Below, piece by piece: positions 8,181 through 13,678 of a stretch of DNA of 13,678 nt. Where the stretch lies: contig CAMFTS010000024.1 in assembly GCA_945988915.1 (NCBI GenBank), positions 1 through 13,678 of the forward strand. The letters are read 5' to 3'. The number at the start of each line of letters is the position of its first letter. Position 1 is the first letter of the stretch. The position numbers were made by a program, and so were the translations under genes. The notes beneath the pieces are model-generated. The model saw nothing but the letters and a program-made list of their open reading frames with translations. It made no database searches and was not told the DNA's origin. Source of the DNA: an uncultured Clostridia bacterium (lineage in GTDB: Bacteria > Bacillota > Clostridia > Oscillospirales > Acutalibacteraceae).

Positions 8181-8209
8181 AAAATAATCTTTTTGTTGTG
8201 TAATGCCAA
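8181..8209 (-). promoter_or_regulatory. Candidate promoter for the phosphohexomutase-like gene
   Basis: On the minus strand TTGGCA (8209-8204), five of six matches to the -35 consensus, lies 17 bases from TATTTT (8186-8181), a four-of-six -10. It overlaps the opposing rnhA promoter. The -10 is weak and the region is very A/T-rich, so chance matches are possible. Confidence 0.4.
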
Positions 8210-8224
8210 AAAAAATGTTAGAAT
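8196..8224 (+). promoter_or_regulatory. Candidate extended -10 promoter for rnhA
   Basis: TAGAAT (8219-8224) is preceded directly by TGT, giving the extended -10 form TGnTAnAAT. TTGTGT (8196-8201) sits 17 bases upstream as a weak -35. Transcription would start near 8231, leaving a leader of about 25 bases that holds the rnhA ribosome binding site. Confidence 0.55.
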
Positions 8225-8243
8225 TATCAAAACAATTTTTTTC

Positions 8244-8255
8244 GGAGTATTTTTT
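8244..8255 (+). promoter_or_regulatory. Ribosome binding site that fixes the rnhA start
   Basis: GGAG at 8244-8247 is eight bases before the ATG at 8256. The frame is open further upstream to an ATG at 8166, but that start would place coding sequence over the promoter and add a 30-residue hydrophobic tail foreign to RNase HI. Confidence 0.75.
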
Positions 8256-8702
8256 ATGGACAAAATGCCAAAAGTTGAAATGTTTACAGACGGTGCATGT
8301 TCGGGCAATCCCGGTCCGGGCGGTTGGGGAACTGTTCTGCGTTGCAACGGAAAGGAAAAGGAGCTTTCAGGCGGCGAAAAGACAACTACAAATAACCGTA
8401 TGGAGCTGACAGCGGTAATTGAAGGCTTAAAAGCGTTGAAAAAGCCATGCAATGTTATTCTGACAACCGATTCAAAATATGTCAGTGACGGATTGCTAAA
8501 GGGATGGGCGCAGTCATGGAAAGAAAACGGGTGGAAAAAAAAGGATAAAAAGCCGGCTTTGAATTCTGATCTTTGGGACGAGCTTTTAAAGCTTTATGCA
8601 ATTCATAATGTTGATATCGTTTGGGTCAAAGGTCATGCAGGACATCCGGAGAACGAAAGATGCGATACTCTCGCAGTAAATGAATCTAAAAAATTCATTT
8701 AA
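8256..8702 (+). CDS. rnhA: Ribonuclease HI
   Basis: RNase HI cuts the RNA strand of RNA-DNA hybrids, clearing R-loops and RNA primers. With the start at 8256 the protein has 148 residues, near the E. coli length of 155. All catalytic residues are visible: Asp12 (MFTDGACSGNPGPGGWG), Glu50 (NNRMELTAV), Asp72 (TTDSKYV), His127 (WVKGHAGH) and Asp137 (NERCDTLA). The basic substrate-binding segment GWAQSWKENGWKKKDKKP (83-100) is also kept. It is a stand-alone plus-strand gene, divergent from the phosphohexomutase-like gene, with an 89-base gap before the transporter. No clear terminator follows it, so some read-through into the transporter is possible. Confidence 0.97.
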   Translation: MDKMPKVEMFTDGACSGNPGPGGWGTVLRCNGKEKELSGGEKTTTNNRMELTAVIEGLKALKKPCNVILTTDSKYVSDGLLKGWAQSWKENGWKKKDKKPALNSDLWDELLKLYAIHNVDIVWVKGHAGHPENERCDTLAVNESKKFI

Positions 8703-8712
8703 TAAATTGTAT

Positions 8713-8739
8713 TTTGCTATTGCAAATATGAGATATAAT
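8713..8739 (+). promoter_or_regulatory. Candidate promoter and palindromic operator for the first transporter
   Basis: A perfect TATAAT lies at 8734-8739. No good -35 stands 16-18 bases upstream; the region there reads TTTTGC-like. Instead it is filled by an inverted repeat, TTTGC-TATT-GCAAA (8713-8726), which would span about -33 to -20. A consensus -10 with a missing -35 and a dyad in the spacer region suggests control by a bound regulator, but the dyad is short and this is inference. Confidence 0.45.
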
Positions 8740-8779
8740 ATGATATTATTTTATAAATACACAAATTTTATGTGGGATT

Positions 8780-8791
8780 GGACGTGATTTT
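8780..8791 (+). promoter_or_regulatory. Ribosome binding site that supports a TTG start
   Basis: GGACGTGAT (8780-8788) differs by one base from the GGAGGTGAT complement of the 16S tail. Its core lies seven bases before TTG at 8792. No in-frame ATG or GTG lies upstream between the promoter and this TTG. Confidence 0.7.
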
Positions 8792-10324
8792 TTGGCAAAT
8801 ACGGAAGTTATTAACGAAACCGAACTTGAAAATGAAGTCGAACAGGAAATAGAAAAAGCGTCGTCAGGTAACAGAAGATATCTTCGTCCTCGCGAAATCG
8901 CTGCTTTTCTTCTTACAACCTTCGGTCAAAAGAATCTGGCTCAATATGTTGACTCTTACAGGCAGTTCTTTATGATCAGCTTCTTGGGAATTTCAGGTAA
9001 AGCATACGGTCTTATTGTTTTCCTTGAATCAATCTATGATGCACTTGACGACTCACTGTCAGGTCTCATAATTGACAGAACAAGAACGCGTTGGGGCAGA
9101 CTTCGTCCTTATATGATTATTACCGTTCCCATTTGGGGAATAGCTACAATGATGCTGTTTACTACACCGTCATCACTTATCAGTGCGAACGCAAAAGTAA
9201 TCTGGGCTGTCATTGCTATTTTCGCTTATAACCTCGGTATGTCATATTTCGGCGCATGGAATATTCTTCTTTATAACATTACGCCTAACATTAAAGAACG
9301 TGACAATCTTATCGCTACATCAAAGTTTTTCGAGCTTTTCGGTGTTTGGATTCCTTCACTCCTTCCTGTAATTCTTGAGCTTACAAAAGGTAAGATAGGC
9401 ATGCAGAGCGTTTATACGGGCTTTGCATTTGCAATGGTACTGGTCGCTGCCGGAACTGCAATTTACGGATTCTTCGCGATGCGTGAAAGAGTGCCGCTTG
9501 CCTCCCGTGAACAGATGCAGGAAATCGGTATAATTGAATCATTCAAAAATGCTTTGAAGAACAAACCGATGTTCATTTCAGTTGTCGCTAATTTCTTTAA
9601 CTCGTTCAAATCTGTCGGCGGTGCAACCGAGAGCTTTTTCTGGTTCCACAATACAGGAAGCCTTTTCCATGCAACAATCGCAGGTCTGTTCACAGGTCTT
9701 CCGAACTACATAGTTACACCGCTTTCACCAAAGCTTATTCATAAATTCGGTGCAAGAAACACAGCTATCGGTGCAGGTATATTCGGCGGTGTTGCTTATA
9801 CGCTTATGTTTATCATCGGTTATCAACCGTTCGGTGCTGCCGGTGAAAAGTGGACAGGTGTTAATCTCATTCTTAACCTTGTTTATCTTACTTTTGCACT
9901 TACTATATGCGGTCTTCCCAACTGCGTTATCCGTGTTTGTCAGGCAGTTTTACAGGGAGATGTTTACGACTACAGTGAATGGAAATACGGAGTTCGTAAC
10001 GAAGCTCTTGTTCAGACTGTTACAAACTACTTCGGCAAGCTTGCAAATGCTGTTACAGGTCTTCTCTCAGGCTTGGTTATCACAGTTGTCGGCTATGTTG
10101 CTCACACTGACGCACTCGGAAATATTGTTCGCGAAACAAGTCCGTCTGTTCTTAACGGTTTCTTCGCAGTATTTGCCTTACTTCCCGCATTCGCAAGACT
10201 TTTCTTCGGTCTTTCCTGGTTATTCTTCCCGGTTCACGGCAAATTTAAAGAGAATATGCTTCAAGAGCTTGAAGAACGCAGAAGCGAAAGAGTCAGCAAG
10301 CTTGAAAGCGAAAGCGAAGAATAA
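8792..10324 (+). CDS. GPH-family (MelB-like) sugar:cation symporter
   Basis: This 510-residue membrane protein belongs to the glycoside-pentoside-hexuronide:cation symporter family of the major facilitator superfamily, which imports sugars or glycosides with H+, Na+ or Li+. I count about 12 hydrophobic segments between residues 48 and 478. The family signature is intact: IYDALDDSLSGLIID (81-95), with Asp83 and Asp87 at the places of the MelB cation-site Asp55 and Asp59, then RTRTRWGRLRPYM (96-108). The second-half motif DYSEWKYGVRNEAL (393-406) is also typical. NITPNIKERD (162-171) is shared in form with the next gene. The N-terminus (about 30 residues, rich in Glu) and the C-terminal tail (ERRSERVSKLESESEE) are charged and cytoplasmic. 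The start is TTG, chosen from the near-perfect ribosome site. It has its own terminator, so it is a single-gene unit. Substrate is not predictable here. Confidence 0.9.
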   Translation: MANTEVINETELENEVEQEIEKASSGNRRYLRPREIAAFLLTTFGQKNLAQYVDSYRQFFMISFLGISGKAYGLIVFLESIYDALDDSLSGLIIDRTRTRWGRLRPYMIITVPIWGIATMMLFTTPSSLISANAKVIWAVIAIFAYNLGMSYFGAWNILLYNITPNIKERDNLIATSKFFELFGVWIPSLLPVILELTKGKIGMQSVYTGFAFAMVLVAAGTAIYGFFAMRERVPLASREQMQEIGIIESFKNALKNKPMFISVVANFFNSFKSVGGATESFFWFHNTGSLFHATIAGLFTGLPNYIVTPLSPKLIHKFGARNTAIGAGIFGGVAYTLMFIIGYQPFGAAGEKWTGVNLILNLVYLTFALTICGLPNCVIRVCQAVLQGDVYDYSEWKYGVRNEALVQTVTNYFGKLANAVTGLLSGLVITVVGYVAHTDALGNIVRETSPSVLNGFFAVFALLPAFARLFFGLSWLFFPVHGKFKENMLQELEERRSERVSKLESESEE

Positions 10325-10345
10325 TTCAATAATCATAATAAACTT

Positions 10346-10376
10346 ACAGGGCTGTATATCAGCCCTGTTTTTGTTT
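10346..10376 (+). terminator. Intrinsic terminator after the first transporter
   Basis: ACAGGGCTG (10346-10354) and CAGCCCTGT (10360-10368) form a perfect nine-pair stem around a TATAT loop. It is followed directly by a T-rich run (TTTTTGTTT with the last stem T). It lies 21 bases after the stop codon and separates the first transporter from the next operon. Confidence 0.9.
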
Positions 10377-10438
10377 GTGTAGTTTGCAGTAAAAACCAAC
10401 TGCTTAATTATGTAATACGCTAAAAATAGTTTTTTTAA

Positions 10439-10468
10439 TTGAAATAAACTTATTAAATATGATAAAAT
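10439..10468 (+). promoter_or_regulatory. Promoter for the second transporter and LRR protein
   Basis: TTGAAA (10439-10444), five of six matches, is 18 bases from TAAAAT (10463-10468), also five of six. The -10 is preceded by TGA, giving an extended -10 element. The start would be near 10475, leaving a leader of about 34 bases with GGGGG (10496-10500) eight bases before the ATG at 10509. Confidence 0.6.
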
Positions 10469-10508
10469 AACTATTACATTATTTTAGGAAGAAAAGGGGG
10501 ATGCTTTT

Positions 10509-12275
10509 ATGACCGAAGAAAAGCAGGAAAAGAACTTGCTCGGCAAAGTTAAATGGCTTTTCGGAGAAATAAAAGAACATTGGGACACACCTGCTGAGGG
10601 CAAGTATGTTCCTTACAAAGAATACTTAGATATCTGGTTGGCAGTAGGCAGTAACTATTCAGGCTCAAAAACACTTGAGTACATATCATTTGCAGCAGGC
10701 TGCTACCTTATTATGTACCATTATCATCTGCCGTATGTTGCATTTTCAGCTATTGCGCTTATCAATATGCCGCTTCAGAAAATGTGGGATTTGGTCGCTT
10801 GGATGATTAACGATAACTTGGGATTTTTGCCGAAGAAAAAGGAGCAAAAGGTTTACACTTTCTATTTTTCGGCAATTATAATCGGCTTATTCTTACTCTT
10901 GTTCCCGTTTGAGCCGTATCTTAATCCTGCTAACGGAATTGTTGCAATGTTCAACTCAATCCGTGGTGTTTCAGCAGCGTCGGCGATTAAGATGTTCGGC
11001 ACACACATTCTTTGGAACGGTTGGAACGGTTCAAGAAATATTTTCTGGAGAAAGAAGCTTGTTCCGAAATTCGGCAGATATAAATATTCACTTTACTGTG
11101 ATGTTATTCCGAAAATTATTATGGTTATTCTTATCGGCTGGCTTCCTGTTTACAATATTGCAGATGAGGTTACCCGTGTCTGGGTTGCTAACCTTTTGTT
11201 TGCAGGATTTAATATGTTCGGCTTTGCGAATATGGAGGCTTGCACACAGAATATCAGCCCGAATATGCAGGAGAGAATTCTTGTCAGATCATATCCGCTT
11301 AAACTCTCTCACATTCTTAACTCCGTAATGGTGCTTGTAATTCCCGTAGCTATCGGCTTTATGAAGAATGACTGGGCTGATATAAATGTTTATAGATTTG
11401 TTATTCCGATTATCTTTACAGTATTTGCAATTATTACATTGATTTTTGCGAACAGAATTCAAGAAAGAATTCCTCAGCCGCCTATTGAAGAAAAAGTACA
11501 GATTAGTTTCTGGGACGGTATCTTCGGTGTTATGAGAAACAAATACAAGTGGGTGCAGACTATTGTTTGGATGCTCGACGCATTCGGTAACGGTATTTTG
11601 CCTTTTGCAACAATTCTTTATCTTTATACATTCAGACTTTCAGGTCTTGCATACGGACTTATTGTTTCGCTTGTATCTTTCGCAGGTACTCCGCCTGATT
11701 TCCTGACGCCGTACTTTATTAAGCGGTTTTCCTACAAGCAAATAATGATTTTCTATCTTTTGTCCCGTGCGATTGGTTACAGCGCTATCGTCTGCGCTAT
11801 GTATTTCTGCAAAAATGTTACACTTTGCGGTATTATCTGTGTAGTTATTCTTATCTTTATGGAAGCAACACATACAGTTCCTACGTCTGTCGGTCATGAT
11901 ATGGATATTCGTATTAACGACTATCAGATGTACCTTTCAGGCGAAAGACTTGAAAGTTTTGCAGGTATCTTCGGCTGGTTCACAGGTCCTGTTACCTCAT
12001 TTATCAGTCTTATTATTCCTATTCTTCTTCTCAAATACGGTTTCAACAGTAACTGGGATGTTTTATTTGTTGATGCATCAAGAGGAAAAATAATTATTAT
12101 CCCTATGCTGTTTGATATTGCCGGCTTCCTGCTTATGACAATCCCGTATTTCTTCTGGGATTATGACTCTGTTAAGCAGGATAAGGTTATTCAGGTTCTT
12201 AAGCGCCGTGCGGAAGTAACAGAGAAGCAAGCTATCGAAAAAGGCGAAAGCGTTGCCGGTAGCTTTAAGGGTTAA
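10509..12275 (+). CDS. Divergent GPH-like membrane transport protein
   Basis: The 588-residue protein is hydrophobic throughout. I count about 14 candidate membrane segments, two more than the usual 12. Kinship to the GPH symporters, and to the preceding gene, shows in NISPNMQER (248-256; neighbour NITPNIKER), FGRYKYSLYCDVIP (188-201; neighbour WGRLRPYMIITVP) and DYQMYLSGERLESF (471-484; neighbour DYSEWKYGVRNEAL). The offset between the two proteins is 78-87 residues at all three places, which points to an added N-terminal region. The DRTRTRWG signature is lost. Lined up on FGR, the cation-site aspartates become Asn170 and Gly174; lined up instead on MWDLVAW (92-98), the second Asp becomes Trp98. 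Either way the site is altered, so normal cation-coupled transport is doubtful. It shares an operon with the LRR gene, 14 bases downstream. It could be a facilitator, a receptor, or a partner of the first transporter; the sequence does not decide. Confidence 0.75.
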   Translation: MTEEKQEKNLLGKVKWLFGEIKEHWDTPAEGKYVPYKEYLDIWLAVGSNYSGSKTLEYISFAAGCYLIMYHYHLPYVAFSAIALINMPLQKMWDLVAWMINDNLGFLPKKKEQKVYTFYFSAIIIGLFLLLFPFEPYLNPANGIVAMFNSIRGVSAASAIKMFGTHILWNGWNGSRNIFWRKKLVPKFGRYKYSLYCDVIPKIIMVILIGWLPVYNIADEVTRVWVANLLFAGFNMFGFANMEACTQNISPNMQERILVRSYPLKLSHILNSVMVLVIPVAIGFMKNDWADINVYRFVIPIIFTVFAIITLIFANRIQERIPQPPIEEKVQISFWDGIFGVMRNKYKWVQTIVWMLDAFGNGILPFATILYLYTFRLSGLAYGLIVSLVSFAGTPPDFLTPYFIKRFSYKQIMIFYLLSRAIGYSAIVCAMYFCKNVTLCGIICVVILIFMEATHTVPTSVGHDMDIRINDYQMYLSGERLESFAGIFGWFTGPVTSFISLIIPILLLKYGFNSNWDVLFVDASRGKIIIIPMLFDIAGFLLMTIPYFFWDYDSVKQDKVIQVLKRRAEVTEKQAIEKGESVAGSFKG

Positions 12276-12276
12276 C

Positions 12277-12289
12277 GGAGGTGAATGGT
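12277..12289 (+). promoter_or_regulatory. Ribosome binding site that fixes the LRR gene start
   Basis: GGAGG (12277-12281) is eight bases before ATG at 12290. The GTG at 12281-12283 is in frame but overlaps this site, so it would be unusable with its own signal. The ATG is therefore preferred. Confidence 0.85.
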
Positions 12290-13588
12290 ATGAGTAAAAA
12301 GACTAAGAAAAAAGCTGAAGAATTCGTGCCTGAAGTCCTTGATATACCCGAAGATCAAATTTGGGAATATCAAATTGAAGGTCTTGCCGCACCTCACATT
12401 AACAAGCCGTTTACAAACCCTCTGCCGAAAAAGATTGCATTTATTGTATTTATGATTATTGCAATCCTTATTTCAATGTATTTCAGCGTCAGGGTTCTTC
12501 TTAATACGGGTAAGCTTGAATATGAAAATGTTGAAAACGGTATTCAATTAACACAGTTTAGTAATAACGGTTCCATCTTCTCATTTGATGTAGATTATGT
12601 TTCAGATATTGAATACAAGGATAACAGTCTTCAGCTTTCCGGTACTGAAAGCGGCGATGCACAATTTAAAATAATCAAGGATGAAACAAAACCTGTTACA
12701 TCAATTAACGAATACGCTTTCAACTGTGACGGAACGCTTCAGGTAATCAACATCGGTGCTACTGTTACAAGCATCGACGAAAGAGCATTTTATTCTTGCT
12801 GGGCTTTGCAGTGTATTAATGTTGATGATGCTAACCCGAATTACTGTGATATCGACGGTGTTCTTTACAACAAGGATATGACGGAAATTATTTGTTATCC
12901 GATTGACCACGACAGATATTTACGACTTAAAAACGGATACGCTCATCTTGATGAAAACGGTGTCCAGGTTTCCGACCTTGTTGATGACAACGGAAATCCT
13001 ATGGAAGAGTTATGGGGTACAACCGAAAAATACGACGAAGAATTTTTCAAAGAATACAACTTAAAGGTGCGCACCTATGTTCTTCCGTCAACGGTTACAA
13101 AAATCGGTGCAAACTGCTTTAACTATGCAAATATGACCGATATTTATATGCCTGAGGGCTTAAAGGAAATCGACACACTCGCATTTTTTGACGAGGGTAA
13201 TCTTCACAACATTTATACATATATTCCTACACAAGAGCCAATGCTTGAAACATCTTACGAAACAGTAGCAAAGCTTGAAGGTGTTTATTATTCACTTCCT
13301 GAGGGCTTGGAAAAAATCGGCTCTGACTGTTTCACAAAAGACAGAGGACTTACATATATGTATATTCCGTCAAGTGTTACTGAAATCGGACACCACGCAT
13401 TCTGGGATACTGTTTACAAGGAAGATAAAGAGCTTTGTGCAATTACCGAAATGAATATCGGCGCTGACGAGGCTACATTTAACAATGGAAAAATCGGCAG
13501 CGAATGGTTGCCGAAATATGACTATCTTCTTTTCCACAAGACTATTGAAGTTAATTACGGTGCAGAGAGAATGGTAGTTGAAAAGTAA
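12290..13588 (+). CDS. Single-pass membrane protein with extracellular BspA-type leucine-rich repeats
   Basis: The 432-residue protein has a charged cytoplasmic head (1-48, starting MSKKTKKK), one membrane helix at about 49-71 preceded by PKK, which predicts an inside-to-outside orientation, and an outer domain of about 360 residues. That domain carries LRR_5 (BspA/TpLRR) repeats, recognisable as SINEYAFNCDGTLQVINIG (138-156), TSIDERAFYSCWALQCINV (160-178), KIGANCFNYANMTDIYMP (271-288), KIGSDCFTKDRGLTYMYIP (342-360) and EIGHHAFWDT (365-374). The stretch NPNYCDIDGVLYNKDMTEII (182-201) is the insertion typical of this repeat class. Such domains bind proteins or glycans at the cell surface; the ligand is unknown here. 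No signal peptidase site or LPXTG anchor is seen. The gene follows the divergent transporter by 14 bases and has a strong ribosome site, so co-expression and perhaps a complex are inferred. Confidence 0.85.
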   Translation: MSKKTKKKAEEFVPEVLDIPEDQIWEYQIEGLAAPHINKPFTNPLPKKIAFIVFMIIAILISMYFSVRVLLNTGKLEYENVENGIQLTQFSNNGSIFSFDVDYVSDIEYKDNSLQLSGTESGDAQFKIIKDETKPVTSINEYAFNCDGTLQVINIGATVTSIDERAFYSCWALQCINVDDANPNYCDIDGVLYNKDMTEIICYPIDHDRYLRLKNGYAHLDENGVQVSDLVDDNGNPMEELWGTTEKYDEEFFKEYNLKVRTYVLPSTVTKIGANCFNYANMTDIYMPEGLKEIDTLAFFDEGNLHNIYTYIPTQEPMLETSYETVAKLEGVYYSLPEGLEKIGSDCFTKDRGLTYMYIPSSVTEIGHHAFWDTVYKEDKELCAITEMNIGADEATFNNGKIGSEWLPKYDYLLFHKTIEVNYGAERMVVEK

Positions 13589-13626
13589 ATTAAACGGTTT
13601 ATCTTACAAAAAAACAACCTCTGTAA

Positions 13627-13660
13627 TGCGTGGGTGTCCAGAGGACACTCACGCAGTTTT
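13627..13660 (+). terminator. Strong hairpin terminator of the transporter-LRR operon
   Basis: Arms 13627-13639 (TGCGTGGGTGTCC) and 13643-13655 (GGACACTCACGCA) pair over 13 positions, with one G-T pair, around an AGA loop. They are followed by G and TTTTATT. It begins 38 bases after the LRR stop codon. The T run is short, so termination strength is uncertain, although the stem is very stable. A run of seven A upstream (13608-13614) could let it serve a convergent gene as well. Confidence 0.75.
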
Positions 13661-13662
13661 AT

Positions 13663-13676
13663 TCGCCTTTCGGCGA
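13663..13676. repeat. Small hairpin at the window end
   Basis: TCGCC and GGCGA (13663-13667 and 13672-13676) flank a TTTC loop, giving a five-pair stem right after the terminator tail. The window stops two bases later, so it cannot be told whether this is a second terminator, part of a repeat family, or chance. Confidence 0.4.
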
Positions 13677-13678
13677 GT

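Noticed and set aside
8166..8255. Upstream in-frame ATG that would lengthen RNase HI by 30 residues
   Set aside because: It has no ribosome site, covers the candidate promoter, and adds a hydrophobic tail unlike the family. ATG at 8256 has GGAG at the right distance.
8120..8452. 110-codon minus-strand frame opposite the start of rnhA
   Set aside because: It is antisense to strongly conserved RNase HI codons, with low-complexity residues and no family resemblance.
9750..10382. 210-codon plus-strand frame inside and past the first transporter
   Set aside because: It overlaps the conserved GPH coding sequence in another frame, has no ribosome site, and its hydrophobicity is a by-product of transporter codons.
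10386..10403. Inverted repeat GCAGT/ACTGC upstream of the second transporter
   Set aside because: Five pairs with an eight-base loop, in A/T-rich DNA, away from the promoter core; within chance expectation.
10909..11328. 139-codon frame within the second transporter
   Set aside because: Alternate frame of a hydrophobic gene; no ribosome site or recognisable domain.
12281..12289. GTG start for the LRR gene
   Set aside because: The GTG overlaps the GGAGG site itself; the ATG three codons later has ideal spacing.
1..13678. CRISPR array, phage genes, insertion sequences, tRNA or rRNA genes
   Set aside because: No regularly spaced repeats, transposase, integrase or structural RNA signatures were seen on either strand.

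Overview
The window reads as one end of a draft contig from a low-GC Gram-positive anaerobe. The likely group is Clostridia, probably Oscillospirales/Ruminococcaceae. This is inferred from the A/T-leaning sequence, the strong GGAGG-type ribosome binding sites, the Firmicutes set RNase J / GdpP / L9 / DnaB, and the lysine-rich head on RNase J. No rRNA or tRNA gene is present, so the placement is by protein character only. The first 45 bases are not genomic: they are the end of an Illumina P5 oligo, an i5 index and the Tn5 (Nextera) read-1 adapter, so real sequence begins at base 46.

Bases 46-6901 hold a minus-strand operon that starts from a good sigma-A-type promoter (6873-6901): rnjA (RNase J), gdpP (membrane c-di-AMP phosphodiesterase), rplI (ribosomal protein L9), dnaB (replicative helicase) and tilS (tRNA-Ile lysidine synthetase, cut by the contig end). 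Gaps are 3 to 21 bases, dnaB and tilS overlap by 11, and each gene has its own Shine-Dalgarno site. The genes tie together RNA decay, c-di-AMP signalling, translation and replication. gdpP-rplI-dnaB is a familiar Firmicutes order.

Bases 6919-8255 hold a minus-strand gene, closed by its own terminator, for a protein with the overall plan of a phosphoglucomutase/phosphomannomutase but with most active-site motifs eroded. It is probably a pseudoenzyme. It diverges from rnhA (RNase HI, plus strand), and the two candidate promoters physically overlap.

Bases 8703-13678 hold a plus-strand transport region. The first gene is a canonical GPH-family (MelB-like) sugar:cation symporter with a TTG start and its own terminator. 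It is followed by a second promoter driving a two-gene operon: a divergent, larger GPH-like membrane protein that lacks the cation-site and DRTRTRWG signatures, and a single-pass membrane protein with an extracellular BspA-type leucine-rich-repeat domain. Strong hairpins follow and the window ends there. The working hypothesis is that the second transporter and the LRR protein form a surface capture or sensing unit that works with, or is regulated alongside, the canonical symporter. The substrate cannot be told from this sequence. No mobile element, CRISPR array or phage gene was seen, and no gene-free stretch exceeds 200 bases.
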